A stretch of 64,000 nt of DNA, taken from contig JACEVL010006449.1 of the NCBI GenBank assembly GCA_020284085.1, positions 162,001 to 226,000 of the forward strand. The letters are read 5' to 3'. Below, one piece after another: positions 41,727 through 52,042 of this stretch. Made by a program: the position numbers and the translations under genes. A model generated the notes under the pieces. The model did not search any database. It saw only the letters and a list, made by a program, of their open reading frames with translations, and was not told where the DNA came from. This DNA comes from Aporrectodea caliginosa (taxonomy: Eukaryota; Annelida; Clitellata; Crassiclitellata; Lumbricidae). Numbering within the stretch: the first letter of the stretch is position 1; each line of letters begins with the position of its first letter.

Positions 41727-42331
41727 AATAGCCGAGCAAAAAGGTTATTGAGAGGACAAATCAAGACGACAGGGCTGGAGAAGGACAGAACAAGACATAG
41801 AAGAACGGGCACAGGGGTGAGGAGGGAGGCGTAGCCTACACAGGAAGCGGAAAGAGGGATTTAGCAATGCACAATGGAAGAAGGGAGGACAGAACGTGCA
41901 GATGGAGCAAAGCAGGAAAAGCGGAGGACGGAGAGGCGGAGACGGGGCTTCCAACCGATCGATAAACATAGGGACATTACAGTGTCTCTTCACATCCAGA
42001 CTCCACATGGAATTCTAATAACGCCCGTCTGTCAATACTGCGTCGTATACCCGCGCCGCATCGTCGTCGTGCAAATGATTTCAAACAGGCCATGAATGCC
42101 GAAAGCGAGCGCCCATAGCAGCAGCGGATAGCAGAGCGTCGTCCGTCCGAGCTGCCTGCGCCGCCGTCGCGTCCTGGTCATCGGCGGGCGGCGGTGGGAC
42201 AAATGATGATCGCCGGCTTCAAGCAAGCCGCCGCCGCAAGCAGATTGGCCAAATCAAATTCTTCCATCAGGTAGAGAGAGATAGCTGCTGCACCTTGGTA
42301 GTTGCCGTGGATTGGGACAGATGCGACCGGT
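41727..42331. repeat. GC-rich block, copy 1 of a 0.6-kb duplication
   Basis: This block matches 43489-44092 almost base for base, starting in the CAAAAAGGTTATTGAGAGGA segment and ending at GGATTGGGACAGATG. Differences are mostly one- to few-base insertions. It is much richer in CpG than its surroundings (for example CGCGCCGCATCGTCGTCGTG), which suggests a CpG-island promoter or 5' exon region, but no TATA or start site can be proved. Confidence 0.8.
42032..42226 (-). other. ORF with signal-peptide-like start, possible upstream Robo exon
   Basis: An internal ATG at 42177 opens MTRTRRRRRQLGRTT, followed by the hydrophobic run LCYPLLLWALAFGIHGLF. This is what a signal peptide looks like, and it is 3.4 kb upstream of Ig1 on the same strand in a GC-rich, CpG-rich block. 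Against it: every GT in the frame is in phase 2, whereas Ig1 needs phase 1, so an extra exon would be required. It could equally be 5' UTR or chance. Confidence 0.25.
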
Positions 42332-43480
42332 AATCAAGCACCGCACCCGTTTCTGTTGCAGCCAATGGTTGCTTGGTCACAACGCTCGTGTCGCGAAAAA
42401 GGGAGACAGATGGAAAAGGAGTGGACGGACTATAACAGCCTTTTTGGTAGGCAGGAAAGATTAGACAGTTAGGAAGGCCGTCAGGCAAGACACGACGGAT
42501 TGAATGACGGAGTGAACGAACAGTCGTCGCAAGATTTGACTTTTTAGCCTGTGGCTCAATCAATCAAGATTGCAAGCAATCAAGATTCCCGCAAGTTAAA
42601 CTAGATGGATAAATAAAAAAGAACCAATAGTAAAAACAAAGTTTTTTTACTATATCCATCTAGTATCCTATAATCCGTCATATTAAGCAGTTACCTCTAC
42701 AAATATATAGCATTTTACAACATAGCGTCCGTTTAATCAAGCACCGCACCCGTTTCTGTTGCAGCCAATGGCAACGCTGGCCAATCACAACGCTGCGTGT
42801 CGGAAAAGGGGATTCCCCGATTCGAAAAGTTGAGTCCCCGATTCTATAAGCTAGCCTTTTTTGGGGGAGCTGAAATTTTGATAGAATGAAGTGTGTGCGA
42901 GGGCGAGTTTGTCTGCCAAGTTTCACGACGATTGAATGATTGTAAGTGATCGAACTAGTCGTCGCAAGATTTGACTTTTTAGCCTGTGGCTCAATCAATC
43001 ACAAGATGCAAGCAATCAAGATTCCTGCAAGTTAAACTAGATGGATAAATAAAAAAGAACCAATAGTAAAACAAAGTTTTTACTATATCCATCTACTATC
43101 CTATAATCCGTCATATTAAGCAGTTACCTCTACAAATATATAGCATTTTAACAACATAGCGTCCGCTTAATCAAGCACCGCACCCGTTTCTGTTGCAGCC
43201 AATGGCAACGCTGGCCAATCACAAGGCTGCGTGTCGGAAAATAGGATTCCCCGATTCGAAAAGTTGAGTCCCCGATTCTATAAGCTAGCCTTTTTTGGGG
43301 AGCTGAAATTTTGATAGAATGAAGTGTGTGCGAGGGCGAGTCTGTCTGCCAAGTTTCACGACGATTGAATGATTGTAAGTGATCGAACTAGTCGTCGCAA
43401 GATTTGACTTTTTAGCCTGTGGCTCAAGCAAGCAAGCAAGCAAGCAAGCAATCAATCAAGATTCCCGCAAGTTAAAGTAG
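42330..43480. repeat. Tandem repeat, about 425-bp unit, between the two GC-rich blocks
   Basis: Two full units and one partial unit share AATCAAGCACCGCACCCG, CCCGATTCGAAAAGTTGAGT, AGTCGTCGCAAGATTTGACT and a stem-like pair (ACTAGATGGATA ... TATCCATCTAGT). The units start near 42327, 42733 and 43168. No coding potential seen. Confidence 0.8.
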
Positions 43481-43488
43481 ATGGATAA

Positions 43489-44092
43489 AAAGGAAAATAT
43501 CCGAACAAAAAGGTTATTGAGAGGACGAAGCAAGACGACAGGGCCAAAGGAGCAGAGAAGAGGACATAGAAGAACGGGCACAGGGGTGAGGAGGGAGGCG
43601 TAGCCTACACAGGAAGCGGAAAGAGGGATTTAGCAATGCACAATGGAAGAAGGGAGGACAGAACGTGCAGATGGAGCAAAGCAGGAAAAGCGGAGGACGG
43701 AGGCGGAGACGGGGCTTCGTATACCGATCGATAAACATAGGGACATTACAGTGTCTCTTCACATCCAGACTCCACATGGAATTCTAATAACGCCCGTCTG
43801 TCAATACTGCGTCGTATACCCGCGCCGCATCGTCGTCGTGCAAATGATTTCAAACAGGCCATGAATGCCGAAAGCGGCGCCCATAGCAGCAGCGGCAGCA
43901 GAGCGTCGTCCGTCCGGCTGCCTGCGCCGCCGTCGCGTCCTGGTCATCGGCGGGCGGCGGTGGGACAAATGATGATCGCCGGCTTGGCCGCCGCCGCAAG
44001 CAGATTGGCCAAATCAATTCTTCCATCAGGTAGAGAGAGATAGCTGCTGCACCTTGGTAGTTGCCGTGGATTGGGACAGATGAGACCGGTGT
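43489..44092. repeat. GC-rich block, copy 2 of the 0.6-kb duplication
   Basis: Second copy of the block at 41727. Single-base differences remove the continuous signal-like frame seen in copy 1 and leave RRSAAAAAMGAAFGIHGL instead. After it the sequence runs into an ACAG microsatellite. Confidence 0.8.
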
Positions 44093-44139
44093 CTCTGATT
44101 TATACGGTCCGCAATGGTTGTCTGGTCTGACCCTCTTGA

Positions 44140-44365
44140 CAGAGAGACAGATGGATGGATGGACGGAGAGACGGACAGACAGGTAGGCAGACATACAGAG
44201 AGGCAGTTACGCAGAAGACCGGCAGGAAGGAAGGCAGACAGACAGTAAGACGGACGGACGAACGAACAGACAGACAGGTATACAGGCAGGCAGATAGACA
44301 GACAGGCAGGCAGACAGACAGACAGGCAGAGAGACAGAGATGCAGACAGACAGACAGGTTGGGTT
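44140..44365. repeat. (ACAG)n microsatellite
   Basis: Degenerate CAGACAGG words. A TCTC/TCTG run of 290 bp follows at 44648-44935. Confidence 0.9.
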
Positions 44366-44704
44366 CCGATTTCAGGCACGTTGTTTCATTTTGACATATG
44401 CAGTCAGACATTTCTAGTCTTAGGATTTAATAATAATGCAAGGTTGCTACCTACTCCATTTAAAGCAATGTGCCCATAACAAATAATCAACAGACACTCT
44501 AGATCAAAAAAGGGTAACATTTCTCATAAGAATTCAGAAGCGTTTAGAATATTCATTCCAAGGGGCAAATTTCTTCAAAAGGAATGCAAAACGTGTACAA
44601 TCAGGATCAACTTTGACCTCAAGTAAAAAGTAATTATAGTAATTGCAAAGTCTGTCTTTCTCAGTCTCTGTCTGCCTCTGTCTCTGTCTCTGTCTCTGTT
44701 TCTG

Positions 44705-44740
<36 letters not shown>

Positions 44741-45274
44741 TGTTGGTCTCTGTCTGTCTGTCTCTCTTATTTTCTTTCTCTTTCTCTCTCTCTTGCTCTC
44801 TGTCTGTCTGTCTCTCGCTATCTCTGTCTGTGTGTGTGTCTCTCTCTGTCTGTGTCTGTCTGTCTCTCTCATTCTCTTTTTCTCACACTCTCTCTCTGTC
44901 CCTCTCTCTGTCTCTCTTTCTCTCTTTCCGACACTTCTATTTTTACCTGCATTGAGATAGAATACATTTTTCAGAGTGACTAAATAATGCACAACATGTC
45001 AGTCAGTCTGACATTTCCTGATTAGATCTCCACAGGCTGACTTAATTCCTAAATAAGAGACAGCAGAGGAAGAAGACAGCAGAATAAAGAGGCCGAGTTC
45101 TCATTTAGAAACATCAACATGTAAGAGCAGCATATGTCAGCTATCAAAATAAGATCTGAAATTACGAGACACTAATACGGCAGTCCATAAATAAAACATA
45201 GCTGCCGACACAAGAATCTGCAGCAGAAAAGGGCCACAGGTGAGAGAGACAGAGACAGACAGAGACAGATACAT

Positions 45275-45509
45275 ACATACAAATATGCATTAAAATCGAT
45301 TTAAATGCATGTTTAGCCAATTCTGACTCTATTGCCCTTTAAATGCTGGCCTAATAAGTTTTTTAATGACTTTTCAAAATATATAGCCATTTCTTGATTC
45401 CGAAACAATTTGACCAGTTTCTTCATGACTCACTTTGCGGACCGGCAACTGAGGGCTCGCGGCCCTGCCCCGGTCCGCGGACCACCACTTTGGGAAGCAC
45501 TGCACTAGA
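45275..45509. mobile_element. hAT-type element, one end
   Basis: It ends CCACTTTGGGAAGCACTGCA on the plus strand and matches 27482-27730 in reverse. A further lone end (CAGTGCTTCCCAAACTTTTC) is at 39417. Confidence 0.65.
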
Positions 45510-46118
45510 CTATGATGCATTTCGAAAGCCATGGCACAGACCATAACTCTACCTTCAGACCATAACTCTACCTTCAACAAGTCAGAGAATTGAAAATATG
45601 ATTTGTTTTGTACAGAAATCCGATATCAGCTTCAAAACATTCTTCATCCACGCAACGAAACCGCTCGCACAGAAAAAAAAGCACTCAATTCTCCATTATT
45701 AATTACCACCGCCACCCCACCCCACCTCAACGATTATCATAATTATTTTCGTGTGTGATGCATGAACACCTCCGGCTTAACTGCAGCTGCGCAACAAAAA
45801 GCTTCCCCCCCAACGGGTCGTTGTTCCAGCCGCCCACGTGGGGGTGGGTTAATGTGGCAAGTCCCGGAGCCGCGCAGCACTTGAATGAATTTAATTTCAT
45901 GGTTGATCAGGTCGGTACCGTTGGCGTCCATTATAACAGTTGCACTCCTAATGCGTTTCCTGGTGGACTGGATGAATCAATGGATATTACTAACGCTGGA
46001 GTGAGCATTCGGACGATGAACGGATAGATGGATGGACGGTCAGTTATGCAGAAGGATTCTGTACTTCCTCCACAATCCTAAACGAAGTGTCTACTGGCAA
46101 CAGACATTACAGTGACCA
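45510..46118. other. No gene recognised
   Basis: Left neighbour of the polymerase element. A C/A-rich segment around 45710-45850 but no support for coding. Confidence 0.55.
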
Positions 46119-46167
46119 AGTCAACGCTGATTGGTCCACGCCAACCACGTGACCTATGACGTCATGT
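46119..46167 (+). repeat. Left inverted repeat, 49 bp
   Basis: It starts AGTCAACGCTGATTGGTCC and ends CCTATGACGTCATGT, and is identical over all 49 bases to the reverse complement of 54974-55022. It contains CACGTG and TGACGTCA palindromes. Confidence 0.9.
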
Positions 46168-46235
46168 ACTATAAGATACTAATGCACCGTAGCACAGCAT
46201 GTATTATTATTAGCAGGGTGGTAAGATTCTATGCC

Positions 46236-46360
46236 AGGCACCTACAAGGGCACGTACCGCTGTATGGTTTCACAAGGGCACCGTACCGCTGTATGGTTTC
46301 ACAAGGGCACCGTACAGCTGTATGGTTTCACAAGAGCACCGTACCGCTGTATGATTGTCA
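46236..46360 (+). repeat. 29-bp iterons inside the left end
   Basis: Four to five units of the form TTTCACAAGGGCACCGTACC + GCTGTATGG. Their core recurs inside the right inverted repeat. Subterminal iterons of this sort are common in replicating linear elements. Confidence 0.85.
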
Positions 46361-46781
46361 ACGATATATTTACAAGACAGCTCAAAGTACAGCCTAGTGC
46401 ATGTCTTACAAAGATCGCAGGTTGTCGTAAACAATGACATTCGCATGGGCCATAGTCCAAGGTATTAATATGTTGTTGGTGTGCATGAATGAACCACGGC
46501 CTAATAATTTCAATGGCCTACAATCGTTTGAACAAAAACATTAGTCAGAGTTCATTGCGTTCGCAACAAACGTGTCCAGACATGTTCTCAATATGCATAT
46601 GTCATCACGTTATATTTTTAGCCACCTACTGTAAATTTCTTTGGAATTACCCAGCATGTTTCATCACTAAAGGAGTTAATTCAAGGACCGTAATTTCCCA
46701 ATGGTCATGCACAGGCTTATATAAAATCGGCAATAATCCACAATCGGTCATTCAACATACAGACGCAGGAATACAACAGCT

Positions 46782-46863
46782 ATGGATTCCAAAGGTGTTT
46801 CTAGCATGAATGTCGACGCTTACGAATCCAACATCACACGTCATGAAGACAAGACACAATCAT
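46782..46863 (+). CDS. DNA polymerase exon 1
   Basis: It encodes 27 residues starting MDSKGVSSMNVDAYE. The ATG at 46782 is the first in a short open stretch, and the donor CAT|GTAAGA is strong. It leaves in phase 1, which fits exon 2. Start chosen on splice consistency only. Confidence 0.65.
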
Positions 46864-49800
46864 GTAAGACTGTTATAATTTTATCATTTCAGTTAACATT
46901 TTGAAATATATTATTAGCTTTACATACAAACCCTAGGTATTGGGTATATTACACAGGCCTCCACGTGCATCGCAAACTGATCTGATGCCGTAGCGTCTTC
47001 ATATCTCGGCGCTAACTCTGATGTTAAGCACCTAAACGCTTAATCCATCGATTGCAGTCTAATATTAGGCTTTCAACATAATTCATTTCGAACATTTGTA
47101 TAGCGCCTCTTCAGAAAACCACTCAGAGGCGCTCCCTACACCATCAGGTTAAAAAAGAACACGCGTCCTAGGAAAGATGGAGTCTGCAATGTGTTGGCTC
47201 TGGCTAAAGGAACAAGTGAAAGAGTTCAGAGGAGCAAAGATGTCGAGAGTCCCAATCGTTAAGGGTAGGTATGAGCGAGACCTAGTATACAACGTCAGCG
47301 CCTATACGAAATTCAAAGTTAAAAGGTGACACAAGTGTCACGCATGTAACTAGAGTCATGACCAATCTTTGATATGAGACATACCAGATGGTCAGCATCC
47401 AAATCGATCAGTCGGGAGACCTGCGTAATGCCTAGAGATCATTCTTTGCTAATCTAAAGCCTGTCTTATTTAGTAGGCATTGGACTGGAAGTGCTTCTGA
47501 GTAGATTGGGCGCCATATAAAGCTCCTTAATAATGTATAATATTATACATTCCAATGTTGTTATACAACTTATCATTGATAGATTATATATATATATATG
47601 TAAGTAGTATACTATATGAGCATTCCACATCATCAATGTAAGTAGTATGCTATATGAGCGTTCCGCATCATCACATGACACATGATGAAATCTCATTTGC
47701 ATCAGAACATTGCAGGAAACAGACAACATCATATGTGTACGATTATATTTATATGCAATTATTTAAAAAATATTTTTAATTGTGTAAAATATGAAAAAAT
47801 TATTTTTATTTATCTTTAGCTCGGAAAAGAAATTTCAACGATTGTGAGCCTTCGACTTCTGCAGAACCACCTCGCAAGAAATTAGGTAAGAATTATTCGA
47901 TTTTAAATGTCAGATAACACTTCAAAATATATTTTAAAGAGCAATTAACATCCTATCATGTTTGTTTAATGTTTAAGTATGTACATTCTATCGAAAGCAT
48001 AGATGTATGTATGTTTGTAAGTGTATTTGTATGTTGTATGTGAGTATTGTGCATACATTCACTTGGGTTATTCTATATGTATAGTAACACAGTTAAATTG
48101 GTATCTTTCCAGAGACGAAATGCAGTTACTGTTCTGCATACAAGGAGGTGAAACTCAACAGCGAGAACCTGTGTGAAGTGTGCAGCAATCAGCGCATATG
48201 CTCCGTATGCGGGTTCCGTCGTAAAGCTCACTTATACAAAGGCGGTAAAGACTCTTGCAGTATATGCAACGGAAAACCAAATTCTCAGCCTGGGCGCTCA
48301 TCAGTCCGCAACACCTTCGAAGAACATCTTCTCCCATCAGATCCAAATTCTGTAGACGTACGGAATCTCATCCGTGGTTTGGAGGATGACATAACCAGCA
48401 GCTTGGAACAACGATTAACAGATAATGGGTATGCATTTTTAAAGTATTACTCGTATCAAATCAGCATACATAAGCCATTTCACTTATATGTATAAATATT
48501 TCAGTGAATCATATCTGCATGATATTGACCGTTTATTTATCAAAGTATAAATATTTCAGTGAATCATATCTGCATGATATTGACCGTTTAGTTTTGATAT
48601 TTCTATATAACATATAATTGTATAACTATAAAATGATTTTATACAAAATATCACACATAGTCACAATTTATTAATATTTGACACTAAATCATATTGTGAT
48701 TTCAGTCCTGTGAAGTGGTATATCGCTCTTGAGGTAAAGTTCGGTCGCGAAAATCCAGACGGTAGTTCCAGAGCAACGACCGCATACTTCAGAACACAAC
48801 CAGCCATCATGATGAATCAATTCGAGACTCAACAACATCTCGAAGAGGCCAAAAGTCGGATAGATGCTCTTGTGGACACATTCACCAATGATGGTTCCGG
48901 ATGGACCATCAACGAAATTGGTAATGTTACACTACATACAGCTGACTATGATGCAATCGGAGGATCCAATCATATTCAAAGTCCCAAATGGTTGGCGCTA
49001 AAGAAAGCAACTTTGAATATTAGGAATGACGATAACAAATGTTTTTTGTATTGTGTACTGGCAGCGGCTCATCATCAATCAATTAATCCAGATCGTGTCT
49101 CCAAATATGTTCCACATTTACATGAATTAAATGTACAAGGTCTAACCTTCCCCATCGAGATTGATCAAATTCCAATTTTCGAAGCTCAAAATCCAGATTT
49201 TTCAATTAATGTCATGTGTACAAATTCAGATAAAGATCAAACGTTTGTACCATTATACGCATCCAAACATCGCAATCGTAAACATACGGTCAATTTGTTA
49301 TTGTTAAGCGAAGGCGAGAAACGACACTATATTCTTATTCGAAACCTTTCCCGTCTTTTATCTAGTCGAAATTCATACCACACCAAAATATTTCCTTGCG
49401 CCTACTGCCTCTACTGTTTCACCACCGAATCAGGTATGCGCAATCATCTTAATGAATGTGGTACACATGGTGTTCAAAATGTAAGATATCCAACACCTGG
49501 TTCCAATACTTTGAAGTTTTCCAACATCCAGAATCAAATGGCTGTCCCTTTCGCCATTTATGCCGATTTTGAGTGCTTCCTTGGAAAATCCGATATCGAT
49601 GCTGGTAACTCCACTAAATTCTGTGACACTCATACTCCCAGTGGCTTTTGCTGTCTTACGGTGTCCTCTTTCGTCGAATATAATAACGAACGACCATATG
49701 TTTGCAGCGATGGCAATGTGATGGACAAATTCTTTACACATTTAAAGTCTGAACAGGTTCGCATTAATCAAATTTTATCTAAAAACGAACCAATGGAAAT

Positions 49801-52042
49801 TCTAAATAAATTGCAAATTGAAACGTACACAAATTGCAAGAAATGTCCCTCTTGTGAGTGTGACTTGACCCATGAAAACAAAGTAAGACACCATTGCCAT
49901 GTAACCGGCCAATTCATTTCTGCTCTTTGTACAAATTGCAACTTGCTGTACAAATTCAAGAGACGCAGTGTTGGAAAGAATGAATGGAATTATGTAATAC
50001 CTGTTGTGTTTCACAATTTAAAGGGTTACGACAGTCACGTAATTTTCAAACATTTAACCCGATTTTTTGCACCCAAAGATGTCAATGTCATTGCCAATAA
50101 CATGGAGAAATATCTCGCTTTCGAAATCGAAGGATTACGCTTTGTGGATTCTTTGCAATTTTTGAATTGCGGTTTGGACACTTTGGTAAAGAATTTAACA
50201 AAAGATGGAAATTCCAAATTTGAACATATGAGAAGGCTCTACCCAAACGATGAACAATTCAAGTTATTGTTAAGAAAAGGGGTCTATCCATACGAATATA
50301 TGGATTGTGTAGAGAGGATGAAGGAAGCGGCTTTACCTGCTCAGGACGAGTTCTTCAGTCACCTCACAGATGAGCACATCAGTAGTCAGGACTATTCCCA
50401 TGCACAAGAGGTTTGGACTAAATTTGACATGCATAGGATGCACAACTACCACGACCTGTATTTAGAAACAGATGTGATCCTTCTAGCTGACGTTTTCGAA
50501 GAATTTCGAAAGATGTCTTTGAATTTTTACAAGCTAGATCCTTTGCATTATGTTTCAAGTCCAGGTCTAAGTTGGGATGCTTGTCTTAAAATGACAAATA
50601 TCAATTTGGAATTGCTTACAGATCCCGACCATTACCTCTTTATTGAGAAGGGTATGCGTGGCGGCGTAAGCATGATTAGCCATCGGCATGCGAAAGCAAA
50701 TAATCCATATCTTCTAGCTCAAGGAGGATATGATGAAAATGTAGAAAAGAGTTACATTATGTATCTTGACTGCAATAACTTGTATGGGTTTGCTATGAGC
50801 GAACCACTGCCAACTGGAAAGTTTCGCTTTCTAAATCCTGACGAAATTGAGGATTTCCATTTAGAAACGAAATCCGATGACGATCCGAAGGGATACATTC
50901 TCGAGGTGGATATGGAATATCCATCTCATCTGCACAATCTGCATAACGATTATCCTCTAGCTCCAGAAAAGATGGCAATAACATCTGACATGCTTTCCCC
51001 ATATGCGCAAGAATTGGCCGGAAAGCTCAACATGAAGCATAATTCCAAAATTGAAAAACTGATTCCAAATTTAAATTCCAAAACAAATTATGTTGTTCAT
51101 TACCGAAATTTACAATTGTACTTGGCAATGGGTCTGAAACTCACTAAAATCCATAAAATAATGGAATTTGATCAGTCTCGATGGTTAAAGCCCTATATTG
51201 ATTTTAACACCGTTAAGCGGCAGGCGGCCAGTAACTCGTTCGAAAAAGACCTGTTTAAGCTTATGAACAATTCGGTGTATGGCAAAACAATGCAGAATAA
51301 CAGGCGCCATCTAGCGGTCAAAATTGTCACGAATGAGAGGCAGGCGAAAAGATACATTGCTCGCCCAACTTTCCAATCCTTCAACATTGTAAATGATGAA
51401 GTTACGGTAATAAAACTGATTAAATCAGACGTTTTATTGGACAAACCCGTATATGTTGGGATGAGCATCCTAGACATCTCGAAACTTCAGATGTATCGTT
51501 TCCACTACGAACATGTAGTGAAGACATATGGTGAAAGAGCGAAGCTGTTGTTTACGGATACTGACAGTTTATGCTATCATATCCGCACCGACGATGTGTA
51601 TTTGGACATGCAGCAGAACATTCAGCACTATGACACGTCTGACTATCCCACCAATCACTTTCTGCACAGTAAAACTAATGCAAAGGTGATTGGTAAGTTC
51701 AAAGACGAGTCGAACGCCGAACCACCTTTGGAGTTTGTGGGATTGAGATCGAAGATGTACAGTCTCCTTCTTCCCAAAGACTACGAAAAGAAAACGGCCA
51801 AAGGCGTCAAGAAGGCATTCGTTACCAAATACATCCGACACAACGACTATGCAAACTGTCTGTTTGACGAAAAATCAACATCTGCGAAATTTTTCACCAT
51901 TCGCAGTCGTAAGCATCAGTTACATACGGCTGAAATTTCAAAATCTGCTCTTTCGCCATATGATGATAAGAGATATCTGGTGAATAGTTGCGATTCGCTT
52001 GCCTATGGCCACATAAGCATACCTGTCCTTAACGGTGATTAA
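46782..52042 (+). CDS. Family B DNA polymerase, protein-primed Polinton/adintovirus type, 4 exons
   Basis: A replicative DNA polymerase with a 3'-5' proofreading domain. Exons 46782-46863, 47820-47885, 48113-48428 and 48706-52042 join in frame to 1266 residues, near the usual 1000-1300. All key motifs are visible: Exo I YADFEC (Asp442), Exo II GYDSH (Asp597), Exo III YLETD (Asp744), Pol A DCNNLYG (843), Pol B KLMNNSVYGK (1006), Pol C DTDS (1106) and the later KMY. Cysteine clusters occur at about 53-110, a zinc-finger-like CAYCLYC near 386 and an HNH-like CKKC ... HHCH ... CTNC region at about 532-580. Frame and catalytic residues look intact, so it may be active. Unusual for Polintons, it is spliced. 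Confidence 0.9.
47085..47330 (-). mobile_element. LINE 3' end inside polymerase intron 1
   Basis: It contains the family hallmark TATAGCGCCTCTTCAGAAAACC ... CTCAGAGGCGCTCCC in shortened form, the reverse complement of the CR1/L2-like 3' end seen elsewhere here. A second end in the opposite direction lies at 47485-47535. Confidence 0.6.
47820..47885 (+). CDS. DNA polymerase exon 2
   Basis: A 66-bp exon with acceptor TATCTTTAG and donor TTAG|GTAAGA. It encodes RKRNFNDCEPSTSAEPPRKK, which has basic clusters at both ends and looks like a bipartite nuclear localisation signal. Phase 1 in and out. Confidence 0.75.
   Translation, partial: LGKEISTIVSLRLLQNHLARN
48113..48428 (+). CDS. DNA polymerase exon 3, cysteine-rich
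   Basis: It encodes four CxxC pairs (CSYC, CEVC, CSVC, CSIC) within about 60 residues, probably two zinc-binding knuckles, then RNLIRGLEDDITSSLEQRL. The acceptor is ATCTTTCCAG and the donor AATGG|GTATGC. Phase 1 in, phase 2 out. Confidence 0.88.
48706..52042 (+). CDS. DNA polymerase exon 4, exonuclease and polymerase domains
   Basis: One exon of 3337 bp holds the whole exonuclease and polymerase core and ends at TAA (52040-52042). The acceptor is GTGATTTCAG. The block NIRNDDNKCFLYCVLAA at its start is typical of these polymerases. No stop or frameshift interrupts it. Confidence 0.95.
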
